DNA of 64,000 nt from Pseudomonas sp. Leaf58 (GTDB lineage Bacteria > Pseudomonadota > Gammaproteobacteria > Pseudomonadales > Pseudomonadaceae): contig NZ_CP032677.1 in the NCBI RefSeq assembly GCF_003627215.1, forward strand, positions 3,291,501-3,355,500, read 5' to 3'. Positions 55,110 to 64,000 of this stretch are shown in pieces (within the stretch, counting starts at the first letter, position 1; each line of letters begins with the position of its first letter). The position numbers and the translations under genes were made by a program. Below the pieces are notes generated by a model, which was not told the origin of the DNA, did no database searches, and saw only the letters and a list, made by a program, of their open reading frames with translations.

Positions 55110-55304
55110 TTAACGAACGCGCAGCATGCGCTCGACTTTTGCTACGTCGGACGGGTGCAGCAAGCTGGCACCGCGCAGTTGACGCTTACGCTTGGTCGAC
55201 ATTTTGGTCAGGATGTGGCTCTTGAAAGCGTGCTTGTGCTTGAAGCCCGAAGCTGTCTTCAGGAAACGCTTCGCAGCACCGCTCTTGGTTTTCATTTTTG
55301 GCAT
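55110..55304 (-). CDS. rpmI: 50S ribosomal protein L35
   Basis: A 64-aa ribosomal protein starting [14 protein letters not shown], the invariant L35 N-terminus, and ending in VERMLRV. The ATG at 55304 is chosen over one five codons upstream because of this N-terminus. It lies between infC and rplT. Confidence 0.97.
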   Translation of the reverse strand: MPKMKTKSGAAKRFLKTASGFKHKHAFKSHILTKMSTKRKRQLRGASLLHPSDVAKVERMLRVR

Positions 55305-55364
55305 GTTGGAACTCCGCATTCGATAAAATTACACATAATCATCAGGCCTGCCGTGCCCGGGAGA

Positions 55365-55910
55365 TTACTTCTTTTTCTTGGGGGCGATGACCATCATAAG
55401 CTGGCGTCCTTCCATCTTAGGATGCTGCTCAACGGTGCCGTATTCGGCGAGGTCAGCTTCGACCCGCTTCAACAGCTCCATGCCCAGCTCCTGGTGGGCC
55501 ATCTCACGACCACGGAATCTCAGAGAGATCTTGGCCTTGTCCCCATCGGTAAGGAAACGTACCAGGTTGCGTAGTTTTACCTGGTAATCCCCATCCTCCG
55601 TCCCTGGACGAAACTTGATTTCTTTAATCTGGATCTGCTTCTGGTTTTTCTTGGCTTCGTTAGCCTGCTTCTTCTTCTCGAAGAGGTGCTTGCCGTAGTC
55701 CATGACTTTGCAGACAGGCGGTACCGCGTCTGCAGAGATTTCCACCAGATCCAGCTTCGCTTCATCAGCGATACGAAGCGCTTCATCAATCGAGACGATG
55801 CCAACCTGCTCGCCGTCTGCGCCAATTAACCGAACCTCGCGGGCCGAGATATTCTCGTTGATCGGGGCCTTCGGTACAGCACGTTTATCGTTTCTCATTT
55901 CACGCTTAAT
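55365..55910 (-). CDS. infC: translation initiation factor IF-3, probable ATT start
   Basis: IF-3 of 181 aa from this start: N-domain ([20 protein letters not shown]), lysine-rich linker with [13 protein letters not shown], and C-domain ending VIAPKKKK. It prevents subunit joining and checks start codons. An ATG exists at 55916, two codons earlier, but it overlaps the thrS stop and lies only 2 bp from GGAG. An ATT at 55910 is spaced 8 bp from the same GGAG. ATT starts are the known autoregulated starts of infC, so I place it there. Confidence 0.9.
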   Translation of the reverse strand: MKREMRNDKRAVPKAPINENISAREVRLIGADGEQVGIVSIDEALRIADEAKLDLVEISADAVPPVCKVMDYGKHLFEKKKQANEAKKNQKQIQIKEIKFRPGTEDGDYQVKLRNLVRFLTDGDKAKISLRFRGREMAHQELGMELLKRVEADLAEYGTVEQHPKMEGRQLMMVIAPKKKK

Positions 55911-55915
55911 AGTCA

Positions 55916-57838
55916 TTACTCCGATTCTTGGCGACCACGCCGGGAAACCGCATGTGTCAGGAGCTCAGCGAATTGGGCGACGGGCATGGAGCCCAGGTCT
56001 GCGCCTTCGCGAGTACGCACAGCGACGGTTTGCGTTTCGACTTCGCGATCCCCTATAACCAAAAGGTACGGGACCTTGAGCAAAGTATGCTCGCGGATTT
56101 TAAAGCCGATCTTCTCATTTCTCAAGTCCGACTTGGCACGGAAACCGCTACCGTTCAGAGATTTCTCAACCTCAAGGGCGAAATCGGCCTGCTTGTCGGT
56201 GATATTCATGATCACCGCCTGAGTTGGAGCCAGCCATGCCGGGAACACGCCAGCGTAATGCTCGATGAGCATGCCGATGAAGCGCTCGAACGAGCCAAGA
56301 ATGGCGCGGTGCAGCATTACCGGACGCTTACGGGCGTTATCTTCGGCGATATAGCTGGCATCCAGGCGCTCTGGCAGGTTCGGGTCGTACTGCAGGGTAC
56401 CACACTGCCAGTTACGGCCGAGGCAGTCGCGCAGGGTGAACTCGATCTTCGGGCCGTAGAATGCACCTTCGCCTGGCTGGTATTCCCACTCCAGGCCGGA
56501 TTCGTTCAGAGCATCGGCCAGCGCCGTTTCAGCACGATCCCACAGCTCTTCGGAACCGACACGCTTGGCCGGACGAGTGGACAGCTTCATGGCGATGTCG
56601 CTGAAGCCGAAGTCTTTGTACACGTCCAGGGTCAGCTTGATGAAGTCGGCGGCTTCTTTCTTTACCTGCTCTTCGGTGCAGAAGATGTGCGCATCGTCCT
56701 GTACGAAGCCACGTACGCGCATGATGCCGTGCAGGGCACCGGACGGCTCATTACGGTGGCAGGCACCGAACTCGGCCAGGCGCAGCGGCAAGTCGCGGTA
56801 GCTTTTCAGGCCTTGGTTGAACACCTGCACGTGGCACGGGCAGTTCATCGGCTTGACCGCGTAGTCACGGCTTTCCGACGAAGTGGTGAACATGTTCTCG
56901 GCGTAGTTGGACCAGTGGCCGGAACGCTCCCAGAGGATGCGGTCGACAACTTGCGGGGTCTTGATTTCCTGGTAGCCGTTTTCGCGCTGCACGCCACGCA
57001 TGTACTGCTCGAGCACCTGGTAGACGGTCCAGCCGTTGGCGTGCCAGAACACCATGCCCGGGGCTTCTTCTTGCAGGTGGAACAGGTCGAGCTGCTTGCC
57101 GATCTTGCGGTGGTCGCGCTTCTCAGCTTCTTCGATGCGCTGGATGTAGGCGGCTAGCTGTTTTTTGTCAGCCCAGGCGGTGCCGTACACACGCTGCAGT
57201 TGCTCGTTCTTGGCATCGCCGCGCCAGTAGGCGCCAGACAACTTGGTCAGCTTGAATGCCTTGAGGAAGCGGGTGTTCGGCACGTGCGGACCGCGGCACA
57301 TGTCGACGTATTCTTCGTGGTAGTACAGGCCCATGGCCTGTTCATCTGGCATGTCTTCGACCAGGCGCAGCTTGTAGTCTTCGCCACGGGCGGTAAACAC
57401 GTCGATGACTTCGGCGCGCGGGGTGACCTTCTTGACTACGTCGTAGTCTTTTTCGATCAGCTCCATCATGCGCTTTTCGATGGCGGCCATGTCTTCAGGG
57501 GTGAAGGGGCGCTCGTAGGCGATGTCGTAATAGAAGCCTTCGTCGATCACCGGGCCGATAACCATCTTGGCGCTCGGGTACAGCTGCTTCACCGCGTGAC
57601 CAACCAAGTGGGCACACGAGTGACGGATGATCTCCAGTCCCTCTGCATCTTTAGGGGTGATGATCTGCAGGGTGGCGTCGTGGCTGATCAAGTCACATGC
57701 ATCGACTAGTTTGCCGTCGACCTTGCCGGCCACGGTGGCCTTGGCCAGACCGGCGCCGATGGAAGCAGCGACTTCGGCTACGGATACGGCGTGATCGAAC
57801 GAACGTTGACTGCCATCGGGAAGAGTAATAACGGGCAT
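55916..57838 (-). CDS. thrS: threonyl-tRNA synthetase
   Basis: A 640-aa class II synthetase, normal length. Order: TGS domain (1-60, [14 protein letters not shown]), editing domain with the zinc-type histidines in [19 protein letters not shown], catalytic core with [20 protein letters not shown] and [10 protein letters not shown] (zinc-binding Cys), and C-terminal anticodon-binding domain. The start 57838 has a near-perfect GGAGAGGAGG site. Its stop overlaps the candidate ATG of infC, so the two are coupled. The long 5' leader may carry regulation, but no operator was identified. Confidence 0.98.
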   Translation of the reverse strand: MPVITLPDGSQRSFDHAVSVAEVAASIGAGLAKATVAGKVDGKLVDACDLISHDATLQIITPKDAEGLEIIRHSCAHLVGHAVKQLYPSAKMVIGPVIDEGFYYDIAYERPFTPEDMAAIEKRMMELIEKDYDVVKKVTPRAEVIDVFTARGEDYKLRLVEDMPDEQAMGLYYHEEYVDMCRGPHVPNTRFLKAFKLTKLSGAYWRGDAKNEQLQRVYGTAWADKKQLAAYIQRIEEAEKRDHRKIGKQLDLFHLQEEAPGMVFWHANGWTVYQVLEQYMRGVQRENGYQEIKTPQVVDRILWERSGHWSNYAENMFTTSSESRDYAVKPMNCPCHVQVFNQGLKSYRDLPLRLAEFGACHRNEPSGALHGIMRVRGFVQDDAHIFCTEEQVKKEAADFIKLTLDVYKDFGFSDIAMKLSTRPAKRVGSEELWDRAETALADALNESGLEWEYQPGEGAFYGPKIEFTLRDCLGRNWQCGTLQYDPNLPERLDASYIAEDNARKRPVMLHRAILGSFERFIGMLIEHYAGVFPAWLAPTQAVIMNITDKQADFALEVEKSLNGSGFRAKSDLRNEKIGFKIREHTLLKVPYLLVIGDREVETQTVAVRTREGADLGSMPVAQFAELLTHAVSRRGRQESE

Positions 57839-58175
57839 GGCGCCTCCTCTCCTAGTGGTGACCCCTACCAAAGGTCACGTGGGTTGGGATGAGCCAGTAC
57901 AAGATCCGACCTGCCTTCCTTTAAGGGAAGCCTGCCTCACAGTGGCAGAAGCCTTTCGGCTTGCCAGGGACGAACCAGAGTGACTGGAAAGTAAAAAGAT
58001 AGCTGCAGCCGGCAACCGCGCGGCCACAAGCGGGGCATGCTAGCACGCGGGTTGCACCCCAGGCAGAAATATTTGGCAATTACATCTTTTGGGTGAACTA
58101 ACGCAGAAAAAACCCTATCAGACCTTGGGAAGCAACCTACTCTTGATGAGACCTTAACCCAAGGAGTAACTGGTT
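57839..58175. other. divergent promoter region, thrS leader
   Basis: About 340 bp between divergent thrS and a small exported-protein gene. The minus-strand side will hold the thrS promoter and leader; GGCAAGCC and GGCTTCTGCC segments near 57945-57975 can form modest stems. No gene, and no confirmed anti-codon-like domain. Confidence 0.5.
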
Positions 58176-58481
58176 ATGCGAGTTCCGTCTCTTCTGGCCC
58201 TGGCGGCCGCTGGGGCCCTGCTGCTGCCCATGGCCGCGAACGCTGGCAACTTCCCAGCTGGAAAGGAGGCCGCCTACATGACTCAGTGCACGCAAGTGGC
58301 TAGCGGCCAAGGCGTTGACGCTGCAACGGCGAAAAAACATTGCGACTGTGGCGCCCAAGCGATCAAAAAGAATTTCTCCGATGCGGAGATTGCCGACCTC
58401 GACAGCCAGGATGGCGTCGACGCCAAGCTTATGCAAAAGGCTCAGACGATCGTGAAACAGGCGTGCGCACCGAAGAGCTGA
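58176..58481 (+). CDS. small periplasmic hypothetical protein
   Basis: A 101-aa protein with a Sec signal peptide (residues 1-23, ending AANA) and a mature helical part with four cysteines (TQCTQ, HCDCG and a C-terminal ACAP), likely forming disulfides. AAGGAG precedes the ATG. I do not recognise a characterised family; similar small proteins occur across Pseudomonas. Confidence 0.8.
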   Translation: MRVPSLLALAAAGALLLPMAANAGNFPAGKEAAYMTQCTQVASGQGVDAATAKKHCDCGAQAIKKNFSDAEIADLDSQDGVDAKLMQKAQTIVKQACAPKS

Positions 58482-58643
58482 AACCTTAAAGCCCGACCAG
58501 GCTAGCCATTCTTTGACCGGGATCAATATCCTGCGAATGTAAAAGGCGCTAGATGCGCAGAATTATACTATGATGTGTCCCGTGCTCCGTAGCCTCGGCC
58601 GCATTGCACCACTGAAAAAACTAAATGTTCTGGAGATTCACCC

Positions 58644-58856
58644 ATGTCCAATCGCCAACAAGGCACCGTCAAATGGTTCAATGATGAGAAAGGCTACGGC
58701 TTCATCACCCCAGCAGGCGGCGGCGACGACCTGTTCGTACACTTCAAAGCCATCGAATCTGACGGCTTCAAGAGCCTGAAAGAAGGCCAAACTGTTTCCT
58801 TCGTCGCCGAGCGCGGCCAGAAGGGCATGCAGGCTGCACAGGTTCGTCCGGAGTAA
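58644..58856 (+). CDS. cold-shock-domain RNA chaperone (CspA family)
   Basis: A 70-aa cold-shock protein. RNP1 is KGYGFITP and RNP2 is DLFVHFK, in a single OB-fold domain, as in CapB/CspA. It binds single-stranded RNA/DNA and melts RNA structure. A 160-bp leader lies upstream, consistent with a long structured UTR typical of such genes. A perfect terminator follows 14 bp after the stop. Confidence 0.95.
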   Translation: MSNRQQGTVKWFNDEKGYGFITPAGGGDDLFVHFKAIESDGFKSLKEGQTVSFVAERGQKGMQAAQVRPE

Positions 58857-58870
58857 TTCGGATAGCTGTA

Positions 58871-58899
58871 AAAAAACCCGCCCTTGTGGCGGGTTTTTT
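58871..58899 (+). terminator. rho-independent terminator of the cold-shock gene
   Basis: AAAAAACCCGCC and GGCGGGTTTTTT form a perfect stem around CTTGT, with an extra T and A-run either side. The A-tract also makes it usable for the minus-strand lipoprotein gene that converges from the right. Confidence 0.9.
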
Positions 58900-58928
58900 T
58901 ATGGGTGCGGCGCAACGCTGGCAAGCGC

Positions 58929-59249
58929 TTAGCCGCAGTTGACGCGGGTCACCTTGCCCTGCTCATCCACATTCAGGTTCAAGCGCTCGGAGCGGTACTC
59001 CAGGGTAACCACATCGTGGGGCTTGAGAATGCGTGCCATCTGCGAGCCGCTGGCTTTGCGCGCCTGCTCCAGCAACTCGGCGCTGCCCGGTTTGCCAATG
59101 GCGAAATCGGCGCCGCTGGCTTCGCAGCGGCCATCGTTGCCAGCCGGCGCCTCAGGCGCCTTGCCGCCACCAGCGTTACCGCCAGTGCTGCAACCAGCCA
59201 GCACAGCAGCCACCGCCAGGGTTGCCAACAAAGCACGGGTACGGAACAT
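58929..59249 (-). CDS. I78-family peptidase-inhibitor-like lipoprotein
   Basis: A 106-aa lipoprotein with signal peptide and lipobox LAGC at about 16-19, a glycine-rich linker, then the I78 inhibitor domain ending in DVVTLEYRSERLNLNVDEQGKVTRVNCG (residues 79-106). The two cysteines of the mature domain would form a disulfide. ATG 59249 has GGAGG directly upstream. I78 members inhibit serine proteases in the periplasm or outside. Confidence 0.85.
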   Translation of the reverse strand: MFRTRALLATLAVAAVLAGCSTGGNAGGGKAPEAPAGNDGRCEASGADFAIGKPGSAELLEQARKASGSQMARILKPHDVVTLEYRSERLNLNVDEQGKVTRVNCG

Positions 59250-59432
59250 GAATCCTCCTAAATCGATCTGGGAACTGCCTGATCCGACAGCTCCACCAGG
59301 AATTTGTTGCAAAACCGGGCAAGTCTGCCTGAACCTCTCGCCCCGAGCGAAAGGCAATCGTGACCGAATTTTACTGATCGACCCACGAGGCGCTTGGTTT
59401 GCGCTGCAAAGTCATGATTTACTTTAGGAAGT

Positions 59433-59474
59433 GAAGGCACAGTGCCTTCCCCCGAACACCAGGAACCGGTGTTC
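59433..59474. promoter_or_regulatory. two adjacent stem-loops
   Basis: GAAGGCA/TGCCTTC (59433-59449, loop CAG) and GAACACC/GGTGTTC (59454-59474, loop AGGAACC) are both perfect 7-bp stems separated by four bases. They lie in the leader of the small gene at 59509, so they may form a structured 5' UTR or a promoter-distal terminator. Confidence 0.45.
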
Positions 59475-59508
59475 ACCCCTCCGCACCGGGCCCAAGCGAG
59501 AGCCTTCC

Positions 59509-59721
59509 ATGAGCAGCCACAGCATCGATGCCGATATCAAGGTCAAATGGGCCGAAGGCCAGAGCGCGTACAGCCCTAGCACGCCGGAAGAGTTGCTACT
59601 GATTGCCATCGACCTGCTGGTGCGCGATCACGGTGCCGAGGCGGCACGCAGCTTCATCGACCAGGTGTTCGAGCGCTACGCCCCACACACGGCTATTTCA
59701 ATCGCGCCAAGCGGGCGCTGA
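59509..59721 (+). CDS. small conserved hypothetical protein
   Basis: A 70-aa protein, helical and slightly acidic, with no cysteine, signal or membrane segment (IDADIKVKWAEGQSAYSP near its start, then ELLLIAIDLLVRDHG). Its last 29 bp overlap the convergent nucleoside hydrolase. The chosen ATG has only a weak purine-rich site. Function unknown; it looks like a conserved Pseudomonas small protein. Confidence 0.65.
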   Translation: MSSHSIDADIKVKWAEGQSAYSPSTPEELLLIAIDLLVRDHGAEAARSFIDQVFERYAPHTAISIAPSGR

Positions 59722-60661
59722 GCAGGTCGAACAGGCCCTGGGCGTCCCCTTGGTCTACCCACATCACATTGGCAGGCTGTTTAAGCACCCCATACCAGTC
59801 GGCAACGGTCTGGCCGAACGTGGGGCCTTCGCGGCTGTCGATGCTCATGTAGATACGCCGGCCGCTGAACAGCTCGGGCTGGAGCAAGTAGGCGATGACA
59901 CTGGCGTCGTGCACCGGCCCGCCAGGCATGCCGTACAGGTCCATGTCGTGGGTGATGTAGGCATCGAGGATATCCACCACGCGCTTGCTGGCCTGGTTGT
60001 TGACGGCCGCCAGTTGCTTGAGGCGGGCGTCGCTGGTCAGCAACTTATGGGTGACATCCAGCGGTAGGTAGGTTAGTTGCACGCCGCTGGCCAACACCAC
60101 TTCGCCGGCATGCGGGTCCGCGTAGAGGTTGAATTCCGCAGCTGGGGTGATGTTGCCGCCATTGAAATGGGCTCCCCCCATAACCACCACTTGCTTGATA
60201 CCTTTGGCGATGTCTGGGCACTGGATCAGCGCCAGAGCCAGGTTGGTCTGCGGGCCAAGCATGGCCAGGGTGATGCTGTGGGGCTGGGCGACGCCGAGGG
60301 TGTCGACCAGGTATTGCACGGCGTTGCCCTTGGCCAGCGGCGCTTTCGGTTCGTGGACTTGTATACCGGTAAGGCCTTCTTCACCGTGAACGGCCGCGGC
60401 GTAGATGGGCCTGCGCACCAGCGGGCGAGCAGCACCCGCGTACACGGGGATGTCTTCGCGGCCGGCCCATTCACGGGCCAGGCGGGCGTTGCGCGAGGTT
60501 TTGTCCAGGCGCACGTTGCCAGCCACGGTGGTGATGGCTCGGATATTGAGCTCATCGGGCGAGGCCATGGCCAAGAACAGCGCAACCACGTCGTCGGCGC
60601 CGGGATCGGTATCGATGATCAGTTCGATCGGCGCGGTCTGTAGGGTGGTGACTGTGGCCAT
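59693..60661 (-). CDS. ribonucleoside hydrolase
   Basis: A 322-aa inosine/uridine-preferring nucleoside hydrolase. The calcium-binding motif IDTDPGADDVVALFLAM lies at about 15-31 and the C-terminal PGGPVHDASVIAYLL contains the conserved His/Asp of the active site. It splits ribonucleosides to base plus ribose. Start 60661 gives the family N-terminus. It closes the ribose operon, so ribose released by it, once imported or pyranase-treated, would be phosphorylated by the neighbouring kinase. Confidence 0.93.
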   Translation of the reverse strand: MATVTTLQTAPIELIIDTDPGADDVVALFLAMASPDELNIRAITTVAGNVRLDKTSRNARLAREWAGREDIPVYAGAARPLVRRPIYAAAVHGEEGLTGIQVHEPKAPLAKGNAVQYLVDTLGVAQPHSITLAMLGPQTNLALALIQCPDIAKGIKQVVVMGGAHFNGGNITPAAEFNLYADPHAGEVVLASGVQLTYLPLDVTHKLLTSDARLKQLAAVNNQASKRVVDILDAYITHDMDLYGMPGGPVHDASVIAYLLQPELFSGRRIYMSIDSREGPTFGQTVADWYGVLKQPANVMWVDQGDAQGLFDLLSARLARLK

Positions 60662-60762
60662 GAAGGCGATTCCTTTTAGCAGGGATTGAGCATGGGCGGC
60701 ACTCCTTGCCGCCAGAACAGATCTCGCAGGCAACCGCCCCCAAAAGCACCGCGCTTCGGCTG

Positions 60763-61161
60763 CTAGAAGGTCACGCCGGAGATGAGGGCGATGTTGCTGT
60801 AGGGCTGGCACTCGCCGGTACGCACCACGGCACGGGCACTGCGCGACAGCACTTTGAAATCTTCGTGGCTCAGCCATTCCCGCTTGCCCAGCTTACCCTT
60901 CAGCCGCTCGATCTCGACCAGCGCCGGCGGCACCACTTTCTGCATCTCCTGGGCCAGCACGTGGCGCTCCACCTGCAATTCGCTTAACACCACCCTCAGC
61001 ACACTGGCGAAATCCGGCAGGCCAGGCGTGACGGCCAGGTCGATCAACTCGACGCCCGGCGGCACCGGCAGGCCAGCATCACCAATCACCAGGATGTCAC
61101 CATGCCCCATGCTGGCAATGGTGCGCGAAAGGGCAACGTTCAGCAGCGGGGTTTTCTTCAT
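60763..61161 (-). CDS. rbsD: D-ribose pyranase
   Basis: A 132-aa RbsD that interconverts ribopyranose and ribofuranose so that ribokinase receives its substrate. Conserved features are [20 protein letters not shown] at residues about 11-30, with the catalytic His near 20, and the C-terminal [16 protein letters not shown] with Tyr. The ATG overlaps the ribokinase stop by 4 bp. Confidence 0.96.
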   Translation of the reverse strand: MKKTPLLNVALSRTIASMGHGDILVIGDAGLPVPPGVELIDLAVTPGLPDFASVLRVVLSELQVERHVLAQEMQKVVPPALVEIERLKGKLGKREWLSHEDFKVLSRSARAVVRTGECQPYSNIALISGVTF

Positions 61162-62066
61162 GGCGTAAGCTCGGCCAAGTAGGGAATCGACGGTTGGGCG
61201 CCCACGCGGGTGACCGACAGTGCCGCGGCGCGCTGGCCGAAGACGATAGCCTCACCCTCCTCCAGGCCCCGCACCAGGCCAGCGGCAAAGCCACCAATGA
61301 AGGTGTCGCCGGCTGCGGTGGTGTCCAGCGCTTGCACCACCGGCGCAGGAAAGTGCTGGTGGCCTTGGGCCGTGACCAGCAAGGCCCCTTGCGCACCCAG
61401 GGTGATGATCACTTTACCCACCCCCATTTGCAGCAAGCACTCGCCAGCGCGCCGAGCACTGCCCTGGTCAGTCACCCTCACGCCCGTCAAGGTTTCGGCT
61501 TCGCTCTCGTTGGGCATTAGGTAATCGATGTGCGCGAACCAGTCTGCGGGCAAAGGGCCGGTGGCAGGCGCGGGGTTCAAAATCACCTGCTTGCCCAGCT
61601 CGCGCCCCCGGGCCAGGGCCCAAGCCACGGTGTCGGCTGGAACCTCCAACTGGCAGATGATCACCTCGGCGGCCCGCAGCAACGCGTCGAAGCGCTGCAC
61701 CGACTGCGGCGTCAGCAGGCCATTGCCACCAGGAATGATGACAATGCAGTTCTGGCTGGCGGCATCCACGGTGATCAGCGCCACACCGCTGGACACGCCT
61801 GGGCAGGTGCCAACCGCCCGGCAGTCGACACCCTCTATATACAAGGCCTGGCGCAGTTGCTGGCCGTAGGCATCGTCGCCGACATTGCCGATCATCGCTA
61901 CGCTGCCGCCCAAGCGTGCCACCGCCACAGCCTGGTTGGCGCCCTTGCCGCCCGGCGCGGTGAAAAAACTTTCGCCGGGAAGGGTTTCGCCGGCGCGAGG
62001 CAGGCGCTGGGCGCGGGCCACCAGGTCCATATTGAGGCTACCGACCACCACGACCTTGGCATTCAT
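61158..62066 (-). CDS. rbsK: ribokinase
   Basis: A 302-aa PfkB-family sugar kinase making ribose-5-phosphate. Signature 1, [16 protein letters not shown], is at about 38-53 and signature 2, [16 protein letters not shown], is near 248 with catalytic Asp. Length typical. It lies 15 bp after rbsR and overlaps rbsD by 4 bp, so the operon order is rbsC-rbsR-rbsK-rbsD. Confidence 0.97.
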   Translation of the reverse strand: MNAKVVVVGSLNMDLVARAQRLPRAGETLPGESFFTAPGGKGANQAVAVARLGGSVAMIGNVGDDAYGQQLRQALYIEGVDCRAVGTCPGVSSGVALITVDAASQNCIVIIPGGNGLLTPQSVQRFDALLRAAEVIICQLEVPADTVAWALARGRELGKQVILNPAPATGPLPADWFAHIDYLMPNESEAETLTGVRVTDQGSARRAGECLLQMGVGKVIITLGAQGALLVTAQGHQHFPAPVVQALDTTAAGDTFIGGFAAGLVRGLEEGEAIVFGQRAAALSVTRVGAQPSIPYLAELTP

Positions 62067-62081
62067 GACATTTCCTTAGCA

Positions 62082-63104
62082 TTAGCGGTAATCGTTGAAC
62101 AGGTCCGGGCGCGGCCCGGTGGACTCGCGCAACACGATGCGCGGGGCGACGATACGTTGTTCTGCCGCACCCTGACGCGGTGTACCGATACGAGTCAGCA
62201 ACAGCGAGGCGGCGCTCTCACCCAGCTCACGAATCGACTGGCCCACCGTAGTCAGTGGCGGGTACACATAACGGCTCAGCTCAATGTCGTCGAAGCCGAT
62301 CACCGACAACTCGGCAGGTACGTTGATGTTGCGTTCCGCCGCAGCGCGCAACACACCGAAACCGATCATGTCGTTGCCAGCAAAAATCGCTGTAGGCCGC
62401 TCGCCCTGGAGCACCTGCGCCGCCGCCATATGGCCGCCCGGGCTGGTGAAATCGCAGTGCAACACACGGTTGCCGCGCACCGGCGCAGCGGCTTCGGCCA
62501 TGGCACGGCGGAAGCCGCTCAGGCGCAGTTGGGTTACCCCGGTTTCGGCGGGGCCCCCGATATAGGCGATGTCGCGGTGGCCAAGCTCCAGCAGGTGCTG
62601 GGTGGCCAGGTAAGCGCCCTGCTCGTGGTCGATGCGCACCAGGTCGGCATCGACACCCTCCAGTTCGCGGTCGACGATGACCATTGGCGTGCGCACGCCG
62701 GCCAAGCTTTGCAGCAGGTCACTGTCCTGGCCCACCGAGGCCACCACCAGGCCGTCGATGCGCTTTTCCAGTAATACGCGCAGGTAGCTACGCTGCTTCT
62801 GCGGGTTGTCGTCGGAGTTACACAGGATCACGCAGTAGCCGTTGCGTTCGCAGGCGTCCTCGATACCCCGCGCCAGCTCAGCGAAGTACGGGTTGACGCT
62901 GTTGGGCACCAGCAAACCGATGGTGGCCGTGCTGCGCGCCTTCAGCGAACGCGCCACAGCGCTGGGTACGTAGTCGAGTTCGGCGATGGCGGCTTCAACT
63001 TTCTGCCGCACATGCTCGCTGACCGGCCGAGTCTTATTCAATACATGGGACACGGTGGTGTAGGAAATACCCGCCAGTGCGGCGACGTCTTTGATGGTTG
63101 CCAT
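62082..63104 (-). CDS. rbsR: LacI-family ribose-operon repressor
   Basis: A 340-aa LacI/GalR regulator with the HTH and hinge at residues 1-60 (ATIKDVAALAGISYTTVSHV, then KTRPVSEHVRQKVEAAI) and a periplasmic-binding-like sugar domain. The ATG at 63104 starts the HTH directly; upstream frame is antisense to the rbsC end. It follows rbsC by 1 bp and is transcribed with it, as in Pseudomonas rbs operons. Its operator must lie upstream of the whole operon, outside the window. Confidence 0.95.
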   Translation of the reverse strand: MATIKDVAALAGISYTTVSHVLNKTRPVSEHVRQKVEAAIAELDYVPSAVARSLKARSTATIGLLVPNSVNPYFAELARGIEDACERNGYCVILCNSDDNPQKQRSYLRVLLEKRIDGLVVASVGQDSDLLQSLAGVRTPMVIVDRELEGVDADLVRIDHEQGAYLATQHLLELGHRDIAYIGGPAETGVTQLRLSGFRRAMAEAAAPVRGNRVLHCDFTSPGGHMAAAQVLQGERPTAIFAGNDMIGFGVLRAAAERNINVPAELSVIGFDDIELSRYVYPPLTTVGQSIRELGESAASLLLTRIGTPRQGAAEQRIVAPRIVLRESTGPRPDLFNDYR

Positions 63105-63105
63105 G

Positions 63106-64000
63106 TTATGGGTTCCGCCGGCCTGCACGCCGGCTACGGTAAGTGTCGAGCACCACGGCGATGACGATGACTGCGCCGGTGATGATGCGTTTGGTCGGTT
63201 CGCTGGCACCGATCTGCGCCAGCCCTGCGGCCAGTACGGATATGATCAGCACACCGAAAAAGGTGCTGATGACCGAGCCACGCCCGCCCATCAGGCTGGT
63301 ACCGCCGATTACCACGGCGGCGATCACCTGCAGCTCCAAGCCGGAACCGGCATTGGGGTCGGCCGCCTCCAAGCGCGATATCTGGAACAACGCGGCCAGG
63401 CCGGCGAGCAGGCCCATCAGGGCGAACACCAGCACTTTGTAGGGGCGCGGGTCGATGCCGGCCAGGCGTACGGCCTCTTCGTTGGTACCAATGCCGATCA
63501 GGTAGCGGCCAAACACCGTGCGGGTCAGCACCAGTTGGGCCAGCACAATCACCAGCAAGGCGATGAGGAACGCCGGCGAAATGCCAAACGCGACCGGGTT
63601 GGAAAACCAGGCATAAGCATCTCCGATATAGGCGGTGCGCGAGTCGGTGAACTGGTAGGCCAGGCCACGGGCCATTTCCAGCACGCCGAGCGAGACAATG
63701 AATGACGGGATGCGCCAAGCCACGGTGACGCTGCCGGTGATGCTACCGGCCAGCGCAGCCACGGCCATGCCCAGCAGGGCCGAGGGCAGCACGCCCCAAC
63801 CCCAACCGAGGATTGCCACACTGACCGCGGAGGCCGCCAGCGCCAGCACCGAACCCACCGAAAGGTCGATGCCACCGATGATCAGCACGAAGGTCATGCC
63901 CACCGCCAGCACCATCAGGTCGGGGATCTGGTTGGCCAGGGTACTGAAGGTGTTGTATGACCAAAAGTGGCTGCTGAGAAACGAGAACAGTACGATCATT
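63106..64000 (-). CDS. rbsC: ribose ABC transporter permease (cut by window edge)
   Basis: The C-terminal 297 residues of a membrane permease of the ribose/xylose ABC importer. The signature GGIDLSVGSVLALAA and the BPD_transp_2 pattern FGRYLIGIGTNEEAVRLAGI are intact, with eight or so hydrophobic helices. Usual length is about 330 aa, so the first 30-40 residues lie beyond base 64000. It is followed after 1 bp by rbsR. The ATPase and binding-protein genes should be just upstream, outside the window. Confidence 0.95.
   Translation of the reverse strand, partial: MIVLFSFLSSHFWSYNTFSTLANQIPDLMVLAVGMTFVLIIGGIDLSVGSVLALAASAVSVAILGWGWGVLPSALLGMAVAALAGSITGSVTVAWRIPSFIVSLGVLEMARGLAYQFTDSRTAYIGDAYAWFSNPVAFGISPAFLIALLVIVLAQLVLTRTVFGRYLIGIGTNEEAVRLAGIDPRPYKVLVFALMGLLAGLAALFQISRLEAADPNAGSGLELQVIAAVVIGGTSLMGGRGSVISTFFGVLIISVLAAGLAQIGASEPTKRIITGAVIVIAVVLDTYRSRRAGRRNP

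Noticed and set aside
55928..57157. 409-codon plus-strand frame opposite thrS
   Set aside because: Shadow frame of thrS.

Overview
The window looks like a chromosomal segment of a Pseudomonas of the P. putida group. The base composition is GC-rich. The translation block thrS-infC-rpmI-rplT-pheS-pheT-ihfA-merR followed by tRNA-Pro(GGG) has the Pseudomonas order. The short LOV photoreceptor closely resembles the P. putida SB2-LOV family as I remember it. REP-like palindromes of the P. putida type are present. All family names come from recognising motifs and sequence; no database was searched. Layout, left half: 0-7 kb is a transport and oxidation module made of two TonB-dependent receptors flanking a Tat-exported flavin amine/amino-acid oxidase and a secreted RidA-type deaminase. 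7-12.5 kb holds a DHA2 drug exporter, an AAA+ ATPase with a large palindrome over its own promoter, a MetY-type sulfhydrylase and a small membrane protein. 12.5-17.5 kb is a catabolic cluster (amino-acid permease, PhyH-type dioxygenase, LysR regulator, secreted M20 amidohydrolase) with palindromic operators. 17.7-26.6 kb is an amine-catabolism locus: CodA-type deaminase, a soluble Cache protein and a FadR-type regulator on the minus strand, divergent from an aminobutyraldehyde-type dehydrogenase, a three-component heme/2Fe-2S oxidative N-demethylase and an MFS transporter. 26.8-36.2 kb is accessory: small hypotheticals, an AT-rich acyltransferase that looks acquired, a DsbA-like protein without its CXXC, LysR, MFS, a class A flavin monooxygenase, a MarR/SRPBCC pair, ArfB and a DUF2834 protein. 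Right half: 36.5-46.1 kb is a light-response regulon. A B12-less LitR-type MerR regulator is divergent from a short LOV photoreceptor. Two operons then converge. One is NTF2-like, SDR, FAD oxidoreductase, DUF1365, cyclopropane-fatty-acid-synthase-like and DUF2878. The other is chalcone-isomerase-like, DUF3833 lipoprotein, DUF6482, FeS photolyase and DUF2256. Both promoters carry the same 10- and 11-base words inside inverted repeats, so they probably share a regulator. The chemistry points to photo-oxidative defence by lipid modification (possibly furan fatty acids) and DNA repair. 46.2-50.3 kb is a decayed prophage or island: a possible anti-CBASS-like hairpin fragment, DUF6434, small zinc-ribbon and membrane proteins, a DUF2514 spanin-like remnant and a tyrosine-integrase C-terminal fragment, ending at tRNA-Pro(GGG), the likely attachment site. 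50.5-57.8 kb is the core translation operon. infC probably starts at a rare ATT codon, and a hairpin precedes pheS. 58-59.7 kb holds small exported and stress proteins. 59.7-64 kb is a ribose/nucleoside operon (rbsC, cut by the window edge, then rbsR, rbsK, rbsD and a nucleoside hydrolase). The most interesting parts are the light regulon with its shared operators, the periplasmic oxidase/RidA module, the N-demethylase locus, the ATPase with its palindrome and the phage-remnant junction.
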